A stretch of 64,000 nt of DNA from Bactericera cockerelli (GCA_024516035.1 CM044960.1:21592668-21656667); one strand, 5' to 3'. Positions 37,720 to 50,122 are shown, numbered from the stretch's first letter. Notes: generated by a model from the sequence alone, not told the origin. Made by a program: numbers and translations.

Positions 37720-37842
37720 AAACCTGCGTCACGAGAATTAGAATTTGAATGGTCACCCATCCAAGTCTTAACCTCGCTGGATGTCGCTTAACTTCGGTGT
37801 TCTGAAAGGAACCGGTGTATTCAACATGCCATCGACGCTGGC
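37720..37842 (-). repeat. 5S rRNA-derived SINE (5S-like head)
   Basis: On the minus strand the unit begins GCCAGCGTCGATGGCATG and contains TTGAATACACCGGTTC, CACCGAAGTTAAGC and TTGGATGGGTGACC, which are the landmarks of eukaryotic 5S rRNA in the right order and spacing (5S internal promoter regions). After GGTGACC it departs from 5S. The first 95 bases are close enough to 5S to be unmistakable, but mid-gene changes and the loss of the closing helix rule out a functional gene. Related copies are at 39773, 50020 and 51544. Confidence 0.8.
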
Positions 37843-39772
37843 TTATTTTTACTTTAATATTCAAAGTTTAGGAAGAATTTGCACTGAGGACTTATAGCTT
37901 TATTTATGAAACAACAAACATATTAAAGTTGGTAGATAAAGTCCAGAGAGGGATTGTGCAATGTAGCACCGAGACTACCAAGTTGGTACGTTGGTCAAAA
38001 ATGTTTGTGTTTTGTAAAACATAGCTTTGCTGTGTAGAAATAATTTATCGATACGGTTTCTGAAATATCTCAATTCTCATTTACATAATTAGAATACAAT
38101 CCTACACAAGGCTCTGCTCATATTAAAATTACATATTGATAACATCTGCACATTAACCAAAAAGTAAAAGTGGTTCTATCTATCTTCGGTTAATTCATTT
38201 TCCGTTGTGTTTAATTCAACTAATATCAACACAAGAAACTGATAATGATAAATATTCGGTTCAAAATCATTCAACCGCCGCGTTTATGTGGGTCAATAAT
38301 TTCAATAAAGGGAACACTATTTAATCTAAAGTTACCAGATTGTTGTTATACAAAAGTGATTCCATAATAACTTTAATTAGTTTCATAAGGTTTAAAATGA
38401 ATACAAAGTAGATTAGTCATAGAGATTAATGAACCTGTGCTGATGTATTATTTATGTCACCAGGAACTTTCTATGTTTGAGATGAAGATCTAAGATGTTG
38501 TTTGTTTTTGGTGACGTCTGTTGTCCGCGGCGAAAGTGGTTCTCTTGTTAGGAATCAGATACAGATAGATGTGTTCTCAAATTAGATAATAGGATAAAAA
38601 CATGCGTGGTCACGCACTTCCGCTTATCATAAAGTTCATTAAAGACAACAAAAAATCATTGACAATTTAGTAATATTTTAAGCATTTTTCCCTGCTTCAT
38701 CTATCGTGTGAGAGAGATATGTGGGTATGAGCAGCAGGTAAGTTAATAACAAGAGTGTGGGTTCAGGTCTGCTTTGGACTCGGTACAACATCAAAGTATA
38801 AATAATTATAAATTGATAATTGGAATGCCATGAGCGCCTTAGCTTTGAAATAACACCACAATGGAAATGGTCGGAATGGTTCTATGCGGGTTCCAATTTC
38901 CTTTCATTCAGAATCACGTAATCAGAGGGCATAAATCTTAAGTAGAATTTGACAAAAGTGACACCATAGGCGAAAAGACAAAGTTGCTAGCAATGACCAA
39001 TTGAGAATCAAGGTATGATAGCACAACCCGTCTTGATTAATTCCTATAGCAGGATGTATAAATAAAGAGCTGTCTAGCTCCAGTTCACAGGGATTTTGTT
39101 GGTCATTGAATCCTTCTGAATTAAGAGTAAAATAGAAATTGATAAGGAAATACGGGCTAACAGTGACTAGATTATTTAATGCAGGAATCACCACACCCAT
39201 ATGTCTAGGCAGCATGGAAGGAATAGTCATTTATTTTAGAAATGCTACAATATTGTATAAAAGTATGTCTTATCAAACTAGAAACAATAGTACAGTTAAG
39301 AAAGGCATGCATTGTATTATTGTAAGTTCCTAATTTAGACAAAATTATTGACTCAAGAATAGCCTTATGAAGATTAGATTAGAGTTGATTAGACTGTTAC
39401 AAGAAATGATGCGTGATTATTAATTCCTACACATTGTGATTCTAAGAAGCCAGACGCCTACAAAATACTCACATCCTAATTTGGAAACATACAATGTTGT
39501 TAAGAAATAGATAATTCCAAGGAAAGACCCAAATTAAACTTTAAAGTTCTTCAGAATTCAAAACTCAAAGCAAAATTAGAGAACCATTCTACCGTTCATA
39601 CATTCGTGGTTAACTGATTCCTTCTGTAGGTAACTAGGATAGGATACATTGGAAAAAAACTTCAGTACGTACAACAACAAGAGCTACCTCAAAAGAGACT
39701 ACCAACTTTGTTAACTTTGCCAGCATTTCACATTAGCTCAGGCAAACAGCAATATTAAGTCAAATTCAGACA

Positions 39773-39995
39773 GCGCAGCGTGGATAGCACGTTGAGTACA
39801 CCAGTTCTCGTGGAAACATTAGCGAGGTTAGGAATTGGATGGGTGACCATTCGAATTCGAACCCTCGATATTGCTATTTCCGGCCCAACACAGGGCGTGT
39901 GAGAATGTGGGTAGCTGGTTTGAAAGTTTCCAGCAACTAGAGGGTTAAACCCCCGTCTTGAATGGCATACATGACGTTAAGCAAAAAAAGAAGAA
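39773..39995 (+). mobile_element. 5S rRNA-derived SINE, full body
   Basis: A damaged 5S-like head (ACGTTGAGTACACCAGTTCTC, then TTGGATGGGTGACC; the central CACCGAAGTTAAGC part is deleted) is followed by the SINE body. The body carries TTTCCGGCCCAACACAGGGC and a stretch ending CATGACGTTAAGC before an A-rich tail. The body words also occur at 44047-44150 and 51630-51758, which shows that head and body move as one unit. Confidence 0.75.
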
Positions 39996-40075
39996 GTAAG
40001 ATGAGTCTAGTCTGGGACATAAAATTCATAATAGTCCTAACTATGCGGTTTAAGTCATGATTTTTTTTTTTAAAC

Positions 40076-40315
40076 AGGATGGTTCAAAAGTCAGAAATTT
40101 CATTTCATAAACACTATGTATTATTGTTATCGAAAAAATTAAATGAAATGGCGTTATTCGAGATTTAGAAAAAAAATCACCCTGTATGTAATATTTTAGT
40201 TTAAAAAAGTACCTACTCAGAAACCATTTAGAAGTAAAATTATCAAATAAAATTCACATCGATCGTTTAAAAAAACGAAAGTTGACAAAAGAATTTCTGA
40301 CTTTTGAACCATCCT
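40076..40315. mobile_element. 240-bp MITE with 24-bp perfect terminal inverted repeats
   Basis: The left end AGGATGGTTCAAAAGTCAGA (continuing to 40099) is exactly mirrored at 40292-40315. The interior is AT-rich and non-coding. I could not settle the target duplication: the flanks are TTTAAAC on the left and ATGATAT on the right. A sequence resembling another element's end, GTGTCCAACTTTGGTGGGAC followed by ACCCTGTA, lies just downstream at 40401-40426. Confidence 0.8.
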
Positions 40316-41464
40316 ATGATATATATGTAATTTATTGTACCTTTGGATTTTTTATTTTTCTAAAACTCTTTCAGGGGCCGAGTAATTTGAGGTGTCCAAC
40401 TTTGGTGGGACACCCTGTACTTATGGTCTAGAACATATTTAATTTATAGGTCGGTTGGTACTGGAGATTTTCCTCATTTTACTTCAATTCAGAATTCCAT
40501 TGAGTGTCGAGAGATAGTGTCAGCTATAGCCATGAGTGGACAGCAATGTTTCTCTTGGTGCTACTGGTAGCTGCATGCTGCACTGGAAGCCAATGTTATG
40601 CAACCGCGGCACGCGTTACTCAAGCATGCAGTTCACAACTATAACACCTCTCCGATAAATAGATTTACTTTTATGCTACAATGCTATTTGACCCAGGAAT
40701 CCCATACAATAGGATTTATTTTTTTATGCTACTTGCTACTTTTACCTTATTTTTTAAAACACTCTATAATTTATTTTGGTAGAATATATGTATTGTACCT
40801 ACACTACCTACTTATAGGTAATTTTTTAAGTATAGATAAATTCTTTAGCCCTATAGAATTGTCTGATTTTTTTCATTTTTTTTTTTTTTTTGCTTGAAAA
40901 CAACTCGTTAGCAAGTTTCAAGTTCGAGGAAGATTTTACCATTCATTCGCTGGAAACTTGCATACCAGCTACCAACATTACCCTCACCCAGCATGGGTTG
41001 AGTATTTTAATTAGGTAAGTAGTAGAAATAGTCTTTCAAGATACAAGTGGACTATCTCATTTCAATAATCTAAAAAAGATCACAATGCAAACATTCGTCG
41101 CATTTAATTATAAGTAACATGTATAACTAGCAGCGTCGCATCCACTAAGGCATGTCTGGATTTTAAGATAATTCGGTGTGTTTAAGAATCGAACATTAAT
41201 TATTACATTGAACTATCATAAATCATAAGGGATACTCCAGGCAATACAACAATCGCCCTGTATATAAGTACAATCCATAATGTAATTAACAACATGTCTT
41301 ATTGTGCAAAGCGAGCTGGGTGCTAATTGTATCCTAACTATAATGAAACCTCTAATGTGGCTTTTAATGGGATTCTCTGTCCTACTTTGATCATAGGGTT
41401 TTAATGAAGGAAGTGATCTGTGGCACCGAGTTACAGCCCGAAATGATATACGGGAAGGACATAA

Positions 41465-41556
41465 TGTAGAGTAGGGTTAGGAATAATTAATATACGGCAA
41501 TGCCTCATTGTGTAGAGTAGGGTTAGGAAAAATAAATATAGGGCCATGCCTCGAGT
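41465..41556. repeat. Two-copy tandem repeat, period 46 bp
   Basis: TGTAGAGTAGGGTTAGGAA starts at 41465 and again at 41511, each followed by ATATA..G.CAATGCCTC-like sequence. The copies differ at a few positions. No gene is associated. Confidence 0.75.
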
Positions 41557-43432
41557 GCAGCCGTAAGTATTAAAATACTACAATGGTAAATAAATTCTTC
41601 TCAATGTATGTTACAATAAAGACCTATTTTATTCTGCCTGAATTGAAAATTTTAGGTCCCTTTTTTTTGGCAGGGTGTTTTGTTTACCTACTCATGTTAC
41701 TAACATTCATAAGTATTACGTGCTTAAATCTGTACCCACTCAAAGCTGTGTTTGTGTTAGACACGTCCGCCGAAATTAAAAAAAAAATCTACCTAGAATA
41801 AATTATTCCTCCCTGCTTTTTTAAAAGTTGATTATAAAGAAATACAAAGTTGTGTGATAATCTCACCGTTTGTATCTTCTTCTCACCTCTACTAAATGTA
41901 AACAATAATTTACATAGTTCTCTAGTAGGTACATATTAAGAAAAGTCCATTGGAAAATTGGATATCATCGCTCGCTGAAAGACCCGGCATTAGTATTACC
42001 GTAGGTAAATGGATTTTGTATCTTTACCTACACAAGTTATGTACATATACCTAATTGTAAATAAACCACCAATAGATAAAGCGCTTATTATGTAACTTTT
42101 TTGTGATTACTACATTAATATCAATTCACATAAAAAGAACAGACAATATGTATAATAGTAATAAAACTGTCTTTTTTCAATCAAGGAGGGTCCGTGGGTA
42201 AGATGTGAGGACTGAGGTGTGAGGTGTGAGGTGTAGGTACTTAAGGTATTATAACTACATTAAATGACCAGAGTTTCATCATGGATGTCCTGATTTTCAT
42301 TGGACACAGCATAATGTTCTAGAATCTAGATCCTTCCACCCTCCACCTACTTCCTAGCTTCCTGCCTGGAGTTCCACAAACTTAACCAAGCAGCAAAATT
42401 CAGTTCACTATTATAGGGTGGTATATATTAATTTTTTTTATTTAAAGTGGCAGGGTTCTTACATGTGAGCTCTTCCACTCAACCACAACCTGTACATCTG
42501 CTTGATACTCGTACCTACAACCTCTCTTGTTCTGAAACGTAAGTACCTATCTAATTGTTTTCCTCTCCAAAACATTTTACCTCAAAGTGATAGCATGGAA
42601 CCCTAACAGTCTGTGGTGGAGTACAGGATATTGTATGGAGCCATTTATTTGTAACTAGACACTGAACAGATTGTAGGTAGGCACTGCCTCCTTTGTTCCA
42701 AGAAAACATTACCTTTACATGGTCCTAAAGTTGACTTTTTTGTAATTTAACATAGGAATATTATAGAAATAATCTATTTACCTGTAACTAGGTTCAACGA
42801 AAGGAAAAACAATGAGAACATATAAATATAATTATGTGAAGAAAAGAATGTGAAGAAATTTATACTCGTTTAAATTAACTGAGAATTCAAGACCACCTTG
42901 TATGTTGAAGAAAAAAAAACGAAAAAAGGGGAGACACAACACACGTGTCAATGTTAATAGAATCATTCCAAGTTTCCATTGCACACAGCCGGAGAGCAAT
43001 CATAATGACATGCAAATTGAACACGAGGAGATGGATTTCAAAGAAAGTGACAGACTTCTAGAGAGATACGAGTTACCCCTGATGAAAAGTGGAAAGCCAA
43101 AACAGGGTTTCAAGTTTCTTTGACGTGAGGGTCTACGAAGTTGTGGTGGTTTAAGTTTCCATCACAGGGACTGAATGCAAAACGGTCAATCTGTATGTAA
43201 TTTACGAGTAATTTGTGGGGTTTTCATTTGTCTATTTATGCAAATTCATAAAATAAATACTATACAATACTTTGTTTATCCTGCAAGAATAAGACTAAAG
43301 AGTCCCTTTACTCTCACAGTCTAAACAAAGTCTCAAAGACCACTATGATTTGTAACTGCAGAGGATATTCGCGGATGCGATCGCTGGGGGCTCAATTCGC
43401 AAGAGAAACTTTAAAATGCAAAATTTCAGCTT
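41557..43432. other. Gene-free stretch
   Basis: Frames at 41583-41801 and 42902-43123 lack recognisable motifs. A short GAGGTGTGAGGTGTGAGGTG repeat lies at about 42217-42236. Nothing else is supported. Confidence 0.4.
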
Positions 43433-43435
43433 TAA

Positions 43436-43564
43436 GGGCGGAATTAATAGACGTTTTTGTAATACCTCTGTGGCGTTAAGTCACGGATTGCGTACTGTGT
43501 AAGATAGGGAAAACCGACACTTCCCAACGACTTAAGTTATTGATGTTGTCTATTAATTCCGCCC
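43436..43564. mobile_element. 129-bp PIF/Harbinger-type MITE with TAA target duplication
   Basis: The element starts GGGCGGAATTAATAGAC and ends with the exact reverse complement GTCTATTAATTCCGCCC. TAA flanks it on both sides (43433-43435 and 43565-43567). A three-base TAA/TTA duplication with G-rich ends is the mark of PIF/Harbinger elements, so the superfamily call is an inference from known families. There is no coding capacity. Confidence 0.8.
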
Positions 43565-43889
43565 TAAGTATTGTTGTCATTACAGTGAATTTCACTTTCT
43601 TCAATGCTTTTTTCCGATTAAGTCTGATTAAACAAACGTCTATGTAAGGAGTGTAAGGACAATATTTACTTGATGTCCCTGCGACAGTTGTGCAATGTGT
43701 GTGTGGTCCAAGTGTTTCAAGTTAAAAATAGAATTCAGTGATAAGGTGACATATTGATATGTTTAGCCTATTTTCAAAAATGTCTTTGTCCTAGGATAAG
43801 CAAATGTGTATTTTTAAGGCGCAGATATTTCAATAACTAGTTTAATTAATCTTTTATTTTGTGTTAATCACAATCTTACTAAATATTTA

Positions 43890-43932
43890 CCATAGTTGGT
43901 AATCGAACCACTAACCTCCAGGTTACGAATTA
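43890..43932 (-). repeat. tRNA-like SINE fragment
   Basis: On the minus strand: TTCGTAACCTGGAGGTTAG then GGTTCGATTACC. The same phrase is in the elements at 935-1010 and 19113-19190; only the region around the B box remains here. Confidence 0.5.
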
Positions 43933-44046
43933 CCATCATTATTCATTACGTGACTTTATAATGAAATGGCCCAGAAAATACCTGTTCCTGTAAAATTACT
44001 GAATTTAATAAGCAGCTAAGCAGCTGAATTTAATAAGTAGGATTGA

Positions 44047-44150
44047 CGACTCAAAATCGAACCCTGGTGATATTTGCTATTCCCGGCCCCACCTAGGCTG
44101 GGTGATTTCATGCAGGCGGCTGTTTTGTAAGCTTCAAGAGAATGGAGAAT
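44047..44150 (+). repeat. Body of the 5S-derived SINE (5' truncated)
   Basis: AATCGAACCCTGGTGATATT, then CCCGGCCCCACCTAGGCTGG and a GTTTTGTAAG...GAATGGA tract match the bodies at 39860-39960 and 51630-51710. No 5S-like head precedes it, so this copy is truncated. Confidence 0.55.
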
Positions 44151-44158
44151 ATTCTGAG

Positions 44159-44300
44159 ACTCGGTTCTTTACTTTCAAAAAAACACCGTGTTTTTCGAAA
44201 AATGTTAGTTCCAAAGGATTCTTCAAGATAGCGCCAGTAGAGTTTTGCTTTCGCGAAACGGACTTGGCGTATTTTTTGTGAAATACGCCAAAGGTAGCAA
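44159..44300. mobile_element. Diverged relative of the MITE at 53873-54103
   Basis: It shares the phrases CTCGGTTCT, GTTCCAAAGGATTC, ATAGCGCCAGTAGAG-type and TTGGCGTATTTTT with the 231-bp element at 53.9 kb, in reverse order relative to that copy. AATACGCCAA near 44281 also forms a small local hairpin with TTGGCGTATT at 44263. Borders are approximate. Confidence 0.45.
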
Positions 44301-44694
44301 AAAAGTAAAAGCGCCAAAATTTAAAAAAATCAAGAACATAAACAGAAAGCATAAAAACAAGAAAAGCTAATGTACCCGAAGCTACCAACGTGTTGAAATT
44401 TTTATCGAAATTTCTACAGGGTACGGCAAAATATTTTAACTCTTATTGCTGAAGTTACCAAAGAGGTGTACTAATAATACATACCTCAGTCACAAGATTT
44501 TTTTACTAAGATAATTTTTCTCGCAGAGTAAATATAATCCCACTACTAGCAGTAGTCATTTGCGTTCTATTTTTATGATATAAATTTTTAAATCAATTTT
44601 GTAATTTTTATAAACTTACACGCGCACTAAAACTTTTTTTATAATTGTTGCGAATACAATTGACTGTAATTTAAGGCAAAATAACTCGATTATA

Positions 44695-45105
44695 ACCTAA
44701 CGGCACGCAGTCATATCCGACATTGAAGGAACCAAAAGGTCTGTCGTAATCGTCTGTCGTAATCTTAGTTCCTTCAATGTCGGATATGACTGCATGCCGT
44801 CATCTATAACATTCAATACTATTTGCAACAAGAATATAAAAAGATTTAAGGCGCGCGTAACTTAGTAATAATTACAAAAAATTATTTTACAAATAGTATA
44901 CAATTATATAATAATAATTCCGTGTCCGTGAGATAGGTATTGATACCTAAATCACGGTGGTGAGAGAATTATATGGACGCCCAAATCCAATGTCCAGGCT
45001 CCTTTCATGTCCATAGTATACAATTGATCACAAGCTAGATTACGACAGACCCTGGTTCCTTGACAGTCATATATAATTATACATATATGACTGCGTCCCG
45101 CCAGG
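44695..45105. mobile_element. About 410-bp composite inverted-repeat element
   Basis: The left end CGGCACGCAGTCATATCCGA (44701 on) is mirrored imperfectly at the right end, ATATGACTGCGTCCCGCC (45086-45103). Inside, the left arm is itself a long hairpin: GTCATATCCGACATTGAAGG (44711-44730) returns as its exact reverse complement at 44771-44790, with CTGTCGTAATCGTCTGTCGT between. Another inner palindrome AGTCATATAT/ATATATGACT is at 45066-45093. The words GGTTCCTT and GATTACGACAGAC recur near 45035-45060. I read a non-autonomous DNA element with nested rearrangement. Confidence 0.6.
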
Positions 45106-48100
45106 TTTAAAGCAATAATCTTTTAGGGCAATCCGAATTTCGTTAAAACAAAATTCGATTTCGACGAATTTAAATTTATGCACAAAAATAGACCAAGTGC
45201 CATGCGCGATCTCCAAAACATTAATCTCAGCGACTTCACTTTACCTCATCGCCCACATCGGCAAGTTAACAGATGAAGAAATATAAAAAAATGAAGCTGG
45301 GAAGCAATGGTAAAAGAGAAAAAGGGATAGTTTAATGAGAATTAATAATGAATTATTCTAGAGAATTTTTCGTAAATAATGTTTACGGTTGTTTGTTGAA
45401 CCCTGTTGAATAATCAAATTCGTTGTTTATTTCTATAGAGTAAAGATTATTATATTTAATTATTTGACAAATGATCAAACACCAAATACGCCTCAATTTC
45501 ACATAATGAAGGTTTTTTTTTTAAATTACCGCCACAATTTTGTTTATATTCTTGCCAATCCCTGAATTTGCAAAAAGTAAGCGTATTTCGAGCGAAACGC
45601 TGATTTTGAGGTTAGGTGGTTCGTGTTTTTCGCAAAAATGAAGAACCGAGCATGAATATTACCTCCTTCAAGAACTCTACTCGTAAATATTTTGGTGGTT
45701 AAATTTTTTTTTAACCTGAAATTGTAGGTCTGATGTATTCCAAAAATTATATATATTTTTTTTTTTTTTGAGATAAGAAGTCGGCGTTTAGTGCATTATT
45801 CATATACATAGTTTGATAGGAAGACCCTAACAGGTCAAAAATTAATACCTCTGGCTAAAAGAGACCTAAAAATATTGTGGAAATTATTTACTTACCTATC
45901 TGTTGACCAAGTAAATATGAGGTATATATTATTATATTGGCTAAAATTGTAATTTCTGGATGTTATACTTTCATAAAACAGAGCTAATTTAGCTCGACTA
46001 AAAAGATAACATGTAGTATTTTTATCGTAAAATTTGGTACAAAATCTTACCTTTGCAAAAGATTTTTTTGTTGAAAATTCTTGACTCCTCGTAATTCACT
46101 CGAAATAAGGTAGGTATGAACTCAGTACCTAATATAATTTTTGCTCTAAAATAAAAATAGATTCACAAGTATTAACAATTAATTAAGTCCACGCGTAGAC
46201 CACACTAAATTATAGAAACTTTAATAATTAATAATGGTAATTTTTCACACCTGTTAAGGATATTTTTAAAAATTACGGCATACTACTACTTCGAGTTATC
46301 AACAGAGACTGAAAAAAAATAAACAAAAACATTTTTAAGAAGGCAGGAGAGGGGAGGGAGGAGAAGGTAAGCGCTGGCTTCTCGTGTGCCTAGGACAACA
46401 TCCTTTAGTTTTTAGTTCGAGTTTCTTGCTGGGTTTTTTCTTTAACTGCAAGAAAACAAGGTAAGCATGGTTTTTATAAATAATTAAATGAAGTCTCAAA
46501 TCCTATGAATTATTGGGTATTTCATCCTTGTGAAATATTCTCGTATAAGAGGAGCGATTAAATCCTGAAACTCTGCTTCACTTCATGTACGATAAAAAGC
46601 TCTGTCTACTGAAGAGCAACCTCCATGTTATCAACTTTCCCCTACTTTCTTTCTCACTGGGTCATGAGAATCAATAAAATCCGAATAGGTAACTTAATTC
46701 TCTAATCTCGTCGGTACACTTTATAATTAAATATCAAAGGACAAAGGATTCCTTTCTAAATTTAAAATAGAATAAAGAAAGCTCTCTTTGAAACCGCTCC
46801 ATAGAATAGAATAGATCAATAGAAGATCATGAAACACGATCCATCAATACGAGTGGGTTGTGCCGTCCAATATGTTTGAAGCTCTCTCTTGATCCGGGAT
46901 CCCACTAAGTCCAACTTTTTGTCTCGAATTTTGGACCCTGGGAACTGTGGAGAGCTCACATGACCAACTAGACTCGGCCATAAGTAGGTATAGGGACGAC
47001 TTTGTTGTACCCGAGTAGCTAAATCTTTTGGATCGGAGTTGGAGTTCGTAGTTCATCTAATGATTGCACAAATGTACATACATAATTAATTACTGCCCTC
47101 CGCTGTGAGAACTATTGTAGAATTGAAACAATATAAAGGGACAGTGGAGTTGCGACACAAGAGTTGCACATTACGTTAGTGCTTAGCGAGGGCAATGACC
47201 CTAAATAAAGAGGCTTTACAAGAAATAATTTATGTATTCGCAGAACATTTGAGTGATTTGAATCTGCCTGGATTAGAAATGAAATGAAGCTGAGGCAATT
47301 AAAGAGATAAAAATAAAGCAGAAGAAATAAATAATTGGCACGGAGGGAGAGGCGGCAGAAATAATGATTGATGCAATGTGCATGGACAATGTGGACATAA
47401 ATAGACATTTCCTTTCAGCCCAGAACAGTACACACTGCGCGAAGAAAACAGAAGCCAGTCCGCGTGTTGGTGTTAAGCGAATTCGAGCATCACTATTATT
47501 GGGATTGGCTTTTCACATTCTGCTAGTTCTTCTCTACGATCTAAGTCAATGAGTTACCTATCACTGTGCATGTGGTTTGAATACGCGGCTGAACACATCA
47601 AGTACTGCAAGTAGTAAAAACCGTGGCTATCATTGCGAAGTGAGGATTATTCATGACAATCATGATCATCTTGTCCCTATTGAAAAGGGAATTAGACCTC
47701 CGTACTTCGACATGGAGATTGATAATATTAAAATGGCTAGAGGACATCATTCTCCAGAACTAAATGAACATCAATAGAACCCGCCAATTCTATGAAAATA
47801 AATGTTGTGGTAATAATAATATTAGATGTAATGCCAAAGTGAAATATTTTTTTCTCTCGTGTTCTATAAGCAACACTCTAGGATACTTTTGATATTATCT
47901 CATCCACTGAATGAGTTGATCTTCTCGTAGGAGTTTATTCCATGGTGTAATCCAGCATACGACAAATCACCTGGGAGGTACTTAAGAGTAACTCAAGTCA
48001 CACTTGGTTCAAATCGTGATCTGAGTTATTGGTATCCACAGGCAATCCAGACAATGACCTTTCAACTTCGAAATCGTTCATCGTGCGATAATATTTCTTC

Positions 48101-49152
48101 ATTTTTTGTGGTCGAACTCTCATTTCTTTGACAAATTGCAAACATGAATGATCTGCCGCTTGGTCAACGCATAGATATACAGAAAATGTAGATTCGCTCG
48201 AACATACTTCACAGTGGTTGGATCTATGACTTATAATCGAGAGATCATCTTTTCGATGTAAATAAAGTAGGTTTCCTGAAAAATTCATCGATGTTACGAC
48301 CCCACCTTTCTAATGTAAGTTTGTAACTTTTGGAGTTTCGGTAGAAAATGAAGCTGAAAGAAAAGTCAGAGATATTCATGGAAACTAAAACTGATGAAAA
48401 ATAAATGAAAACGAACCCACGTCATTTCGGCGCCTACGTCAAGTCGGCAAAACATTAGGTGGAGGGGAGCATGATCGGATCTGATAACAAAGTTTTCATT
48501 GCGAGAAGGAAAGCACTGACCTATTTCAAAACTAAACGTAGGAAAAGAGAAAGAGGAAAAGTAGGGGAAAATATGAAGAATGGAGTGGGGGAGTCACTAA
48601 AGTAGGAGAAATACTTTGATAGGGAGAGGGGATTGGCGGCAGAGGAAATTTCTGGAAAATGAGGGGAGGAAGGAATTAGAGCAGACGGGAGAGGATTTGC
48701 CAACACGTCATCTCACATAGAATGGAGGGGAAGCCCCACCCCCTCCTCCTATTACTTATATGTACTTTACCTTCATGACTCATCTCAAATATTACGTCAT
48801 CGCTCAGATATCATTACAGTCCCTCATTATTCCCTCGGAGTATGATTTCATTCCCTTGCACTCTCTGATATTACCTCTCAATTTATGCCAAGATTAATGA
48901 TGTTTTCCCTTAGCCGTTTTTTTTTTCTTCAATAAAAAGTAAAATATAAAGGAGCATTTTTAAATCTTCAGTGAAGGGTTCTCATTATACCCACTTGCTT
49001 TTTTCAATATTGGAAGAAATAATCCTACCTAACCTAAGTACGCAATATATTTTGGATGAATAAGATATTTTTCATGAAAAGCTCGAGCTCAAAATGTCAA
49101 GGGAAGAGCTCAATGAACGGTTTTTTTTTCTTAAAAAAGCAATGATCTCTTG
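45106..49152. other. 4-kb stretch without a supported gene
   Basis: Poly(T) tracts occur near 45753-45770. Frames at 47364-47777 (plus) and 47998-48288 (minus, 96 codons) are more balanced in composition than the surroundings. They show no domain I recognise and no convincing splice pairs, so they are not annotated as genes. A purine-rich patch lies around 48541-48680. Confidence 0.4.
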
Positions 49153-49518
49153 AGATATTTGCGAGTAGTGAAATGTGATTCTCCCCGTGAATATACACAA
49201 GAGAGCAGTAGAAACAGCACTTATAGAATACCTTGATATATAGCTCAGTGGTCAAGCACTCGTTTGCCCGGGTTTGAACCCCCGCGTCGACAAAAATTTG
49301 TATTCAAAATTTGGTTACAGTTGTTTGTAAGGGATACCTTCCGGTGTTGACCCAGCACCTAAATAGGAAGTATTGTGTGACTTCTTGCCCATCAGAGGGG
49401 AGGTATACTACGGAATGGGCAGGCTACAACACAGACCACAAGCGCCTACAGTAGCTCCTGTTTCATGGCTACGAAATGAAAAAGGCTATGAAACACTCAT
49501 CTTTAAAAAAAAAAAAAA
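49153..49518 (+). mobile_element. Poly(A) tRNA-derived SINE with an extended 5' leader
   Basis: The SINE body (from GTCGACAAAAATTTGTATTC to CACTCATCTTTA plus an A run at 49505-49520) matches the copies at 6.2 and 58.6 kb in the opposite orientation. Its tRNA head (TAGCTCAGTGGTCAAGCACT, then CCCGGGTTTGAACCCC) has lost the anticodon region. AATGATCTCTTG occurs at 49141-49152 and again at 49519-49530, directly after the A tract. If this 12-bp repeat is the target duplication, the inserted unit began about 80 nt upstream of the tRNA head. Confidence 0.7.
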
Positions 49519-50019
49519 AATGATCTCTTGTGGGATTCAGGAACGAAAGCAGGTCCCAGCTCCAGCCCGCAAAGTTCTAAGTTCCACGGGACTAACGATA
49601 ATGTGGACGTAAGGCTATTAACCTTCGCATGGTAACATCTGGGTCTGGCCTGCTTGTTGACGCCAATATTCTTGTCGAAATAATTTAAGAAATAATGTGA
49701 ATGGGAGCAAAACATTCCCAAAAAATTGTTCTTGTCTTTGAAACTCAAGTTCTTAACAAAAGTTATGTTCAATTATTTTGTTTGTAATCATTTCGTTTTT
49801 CCAAAATTAATATTTTTGAGTATTGGGTCTGTTTGGTGTCCATTAATTTATGTTACCATGGGAGGGTTAATTGAAAGTGGTTTGAACGGTAAGTACCAGC
49901 TGGCGAGTCTAAGATACTTCTTGTATATTTATTCAGTCAGACTTATGGTCTACTCACTGTATCTTTAGTCATACTGATGGTTTACTGACTAAAGTTATTC
50001 AGTCCAACTTATGGCCTGA

Positions 50020-50122
50020 GCCAGCGTAGATGGCGCGTTGAATGCACCGGTTCTAGTAGGATCACCAAAGTTAACCAACGTCCAGCGAGATGAAGCCCAA
50101 CCCAGCCTGGGTGAAGTTAATT
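50020..50122 (+). repeat. 5S rRNA-derived SINE, head portion
   Basis: GCCAGCGTAGATGGCGCG, TTGAATGCACCGGTTCTAG, GGATCACCAAAGTTAACC and CGTCCAGCGAGATGAAG follow 5S rRNA in order. After that comes CCCAACCCAGCCTGGGTGAA from the SINE body, and the copy then ends. It is close to the copy at 51544. Confidence 0.75.

Noticed and set aside
37720..37842. Functional 5S rRNA gene
   Set aside because: The 3' third is unrelated to 5S and the closing helix is lost. Other copies carry a common non-5S body, so these are SINEs.
38922..39230. 102-codon minus-strand frame
   Set aside because: No recognised domain, non-ATG start in the frame, and AT-rich flanks without splice sites; treated as chance.
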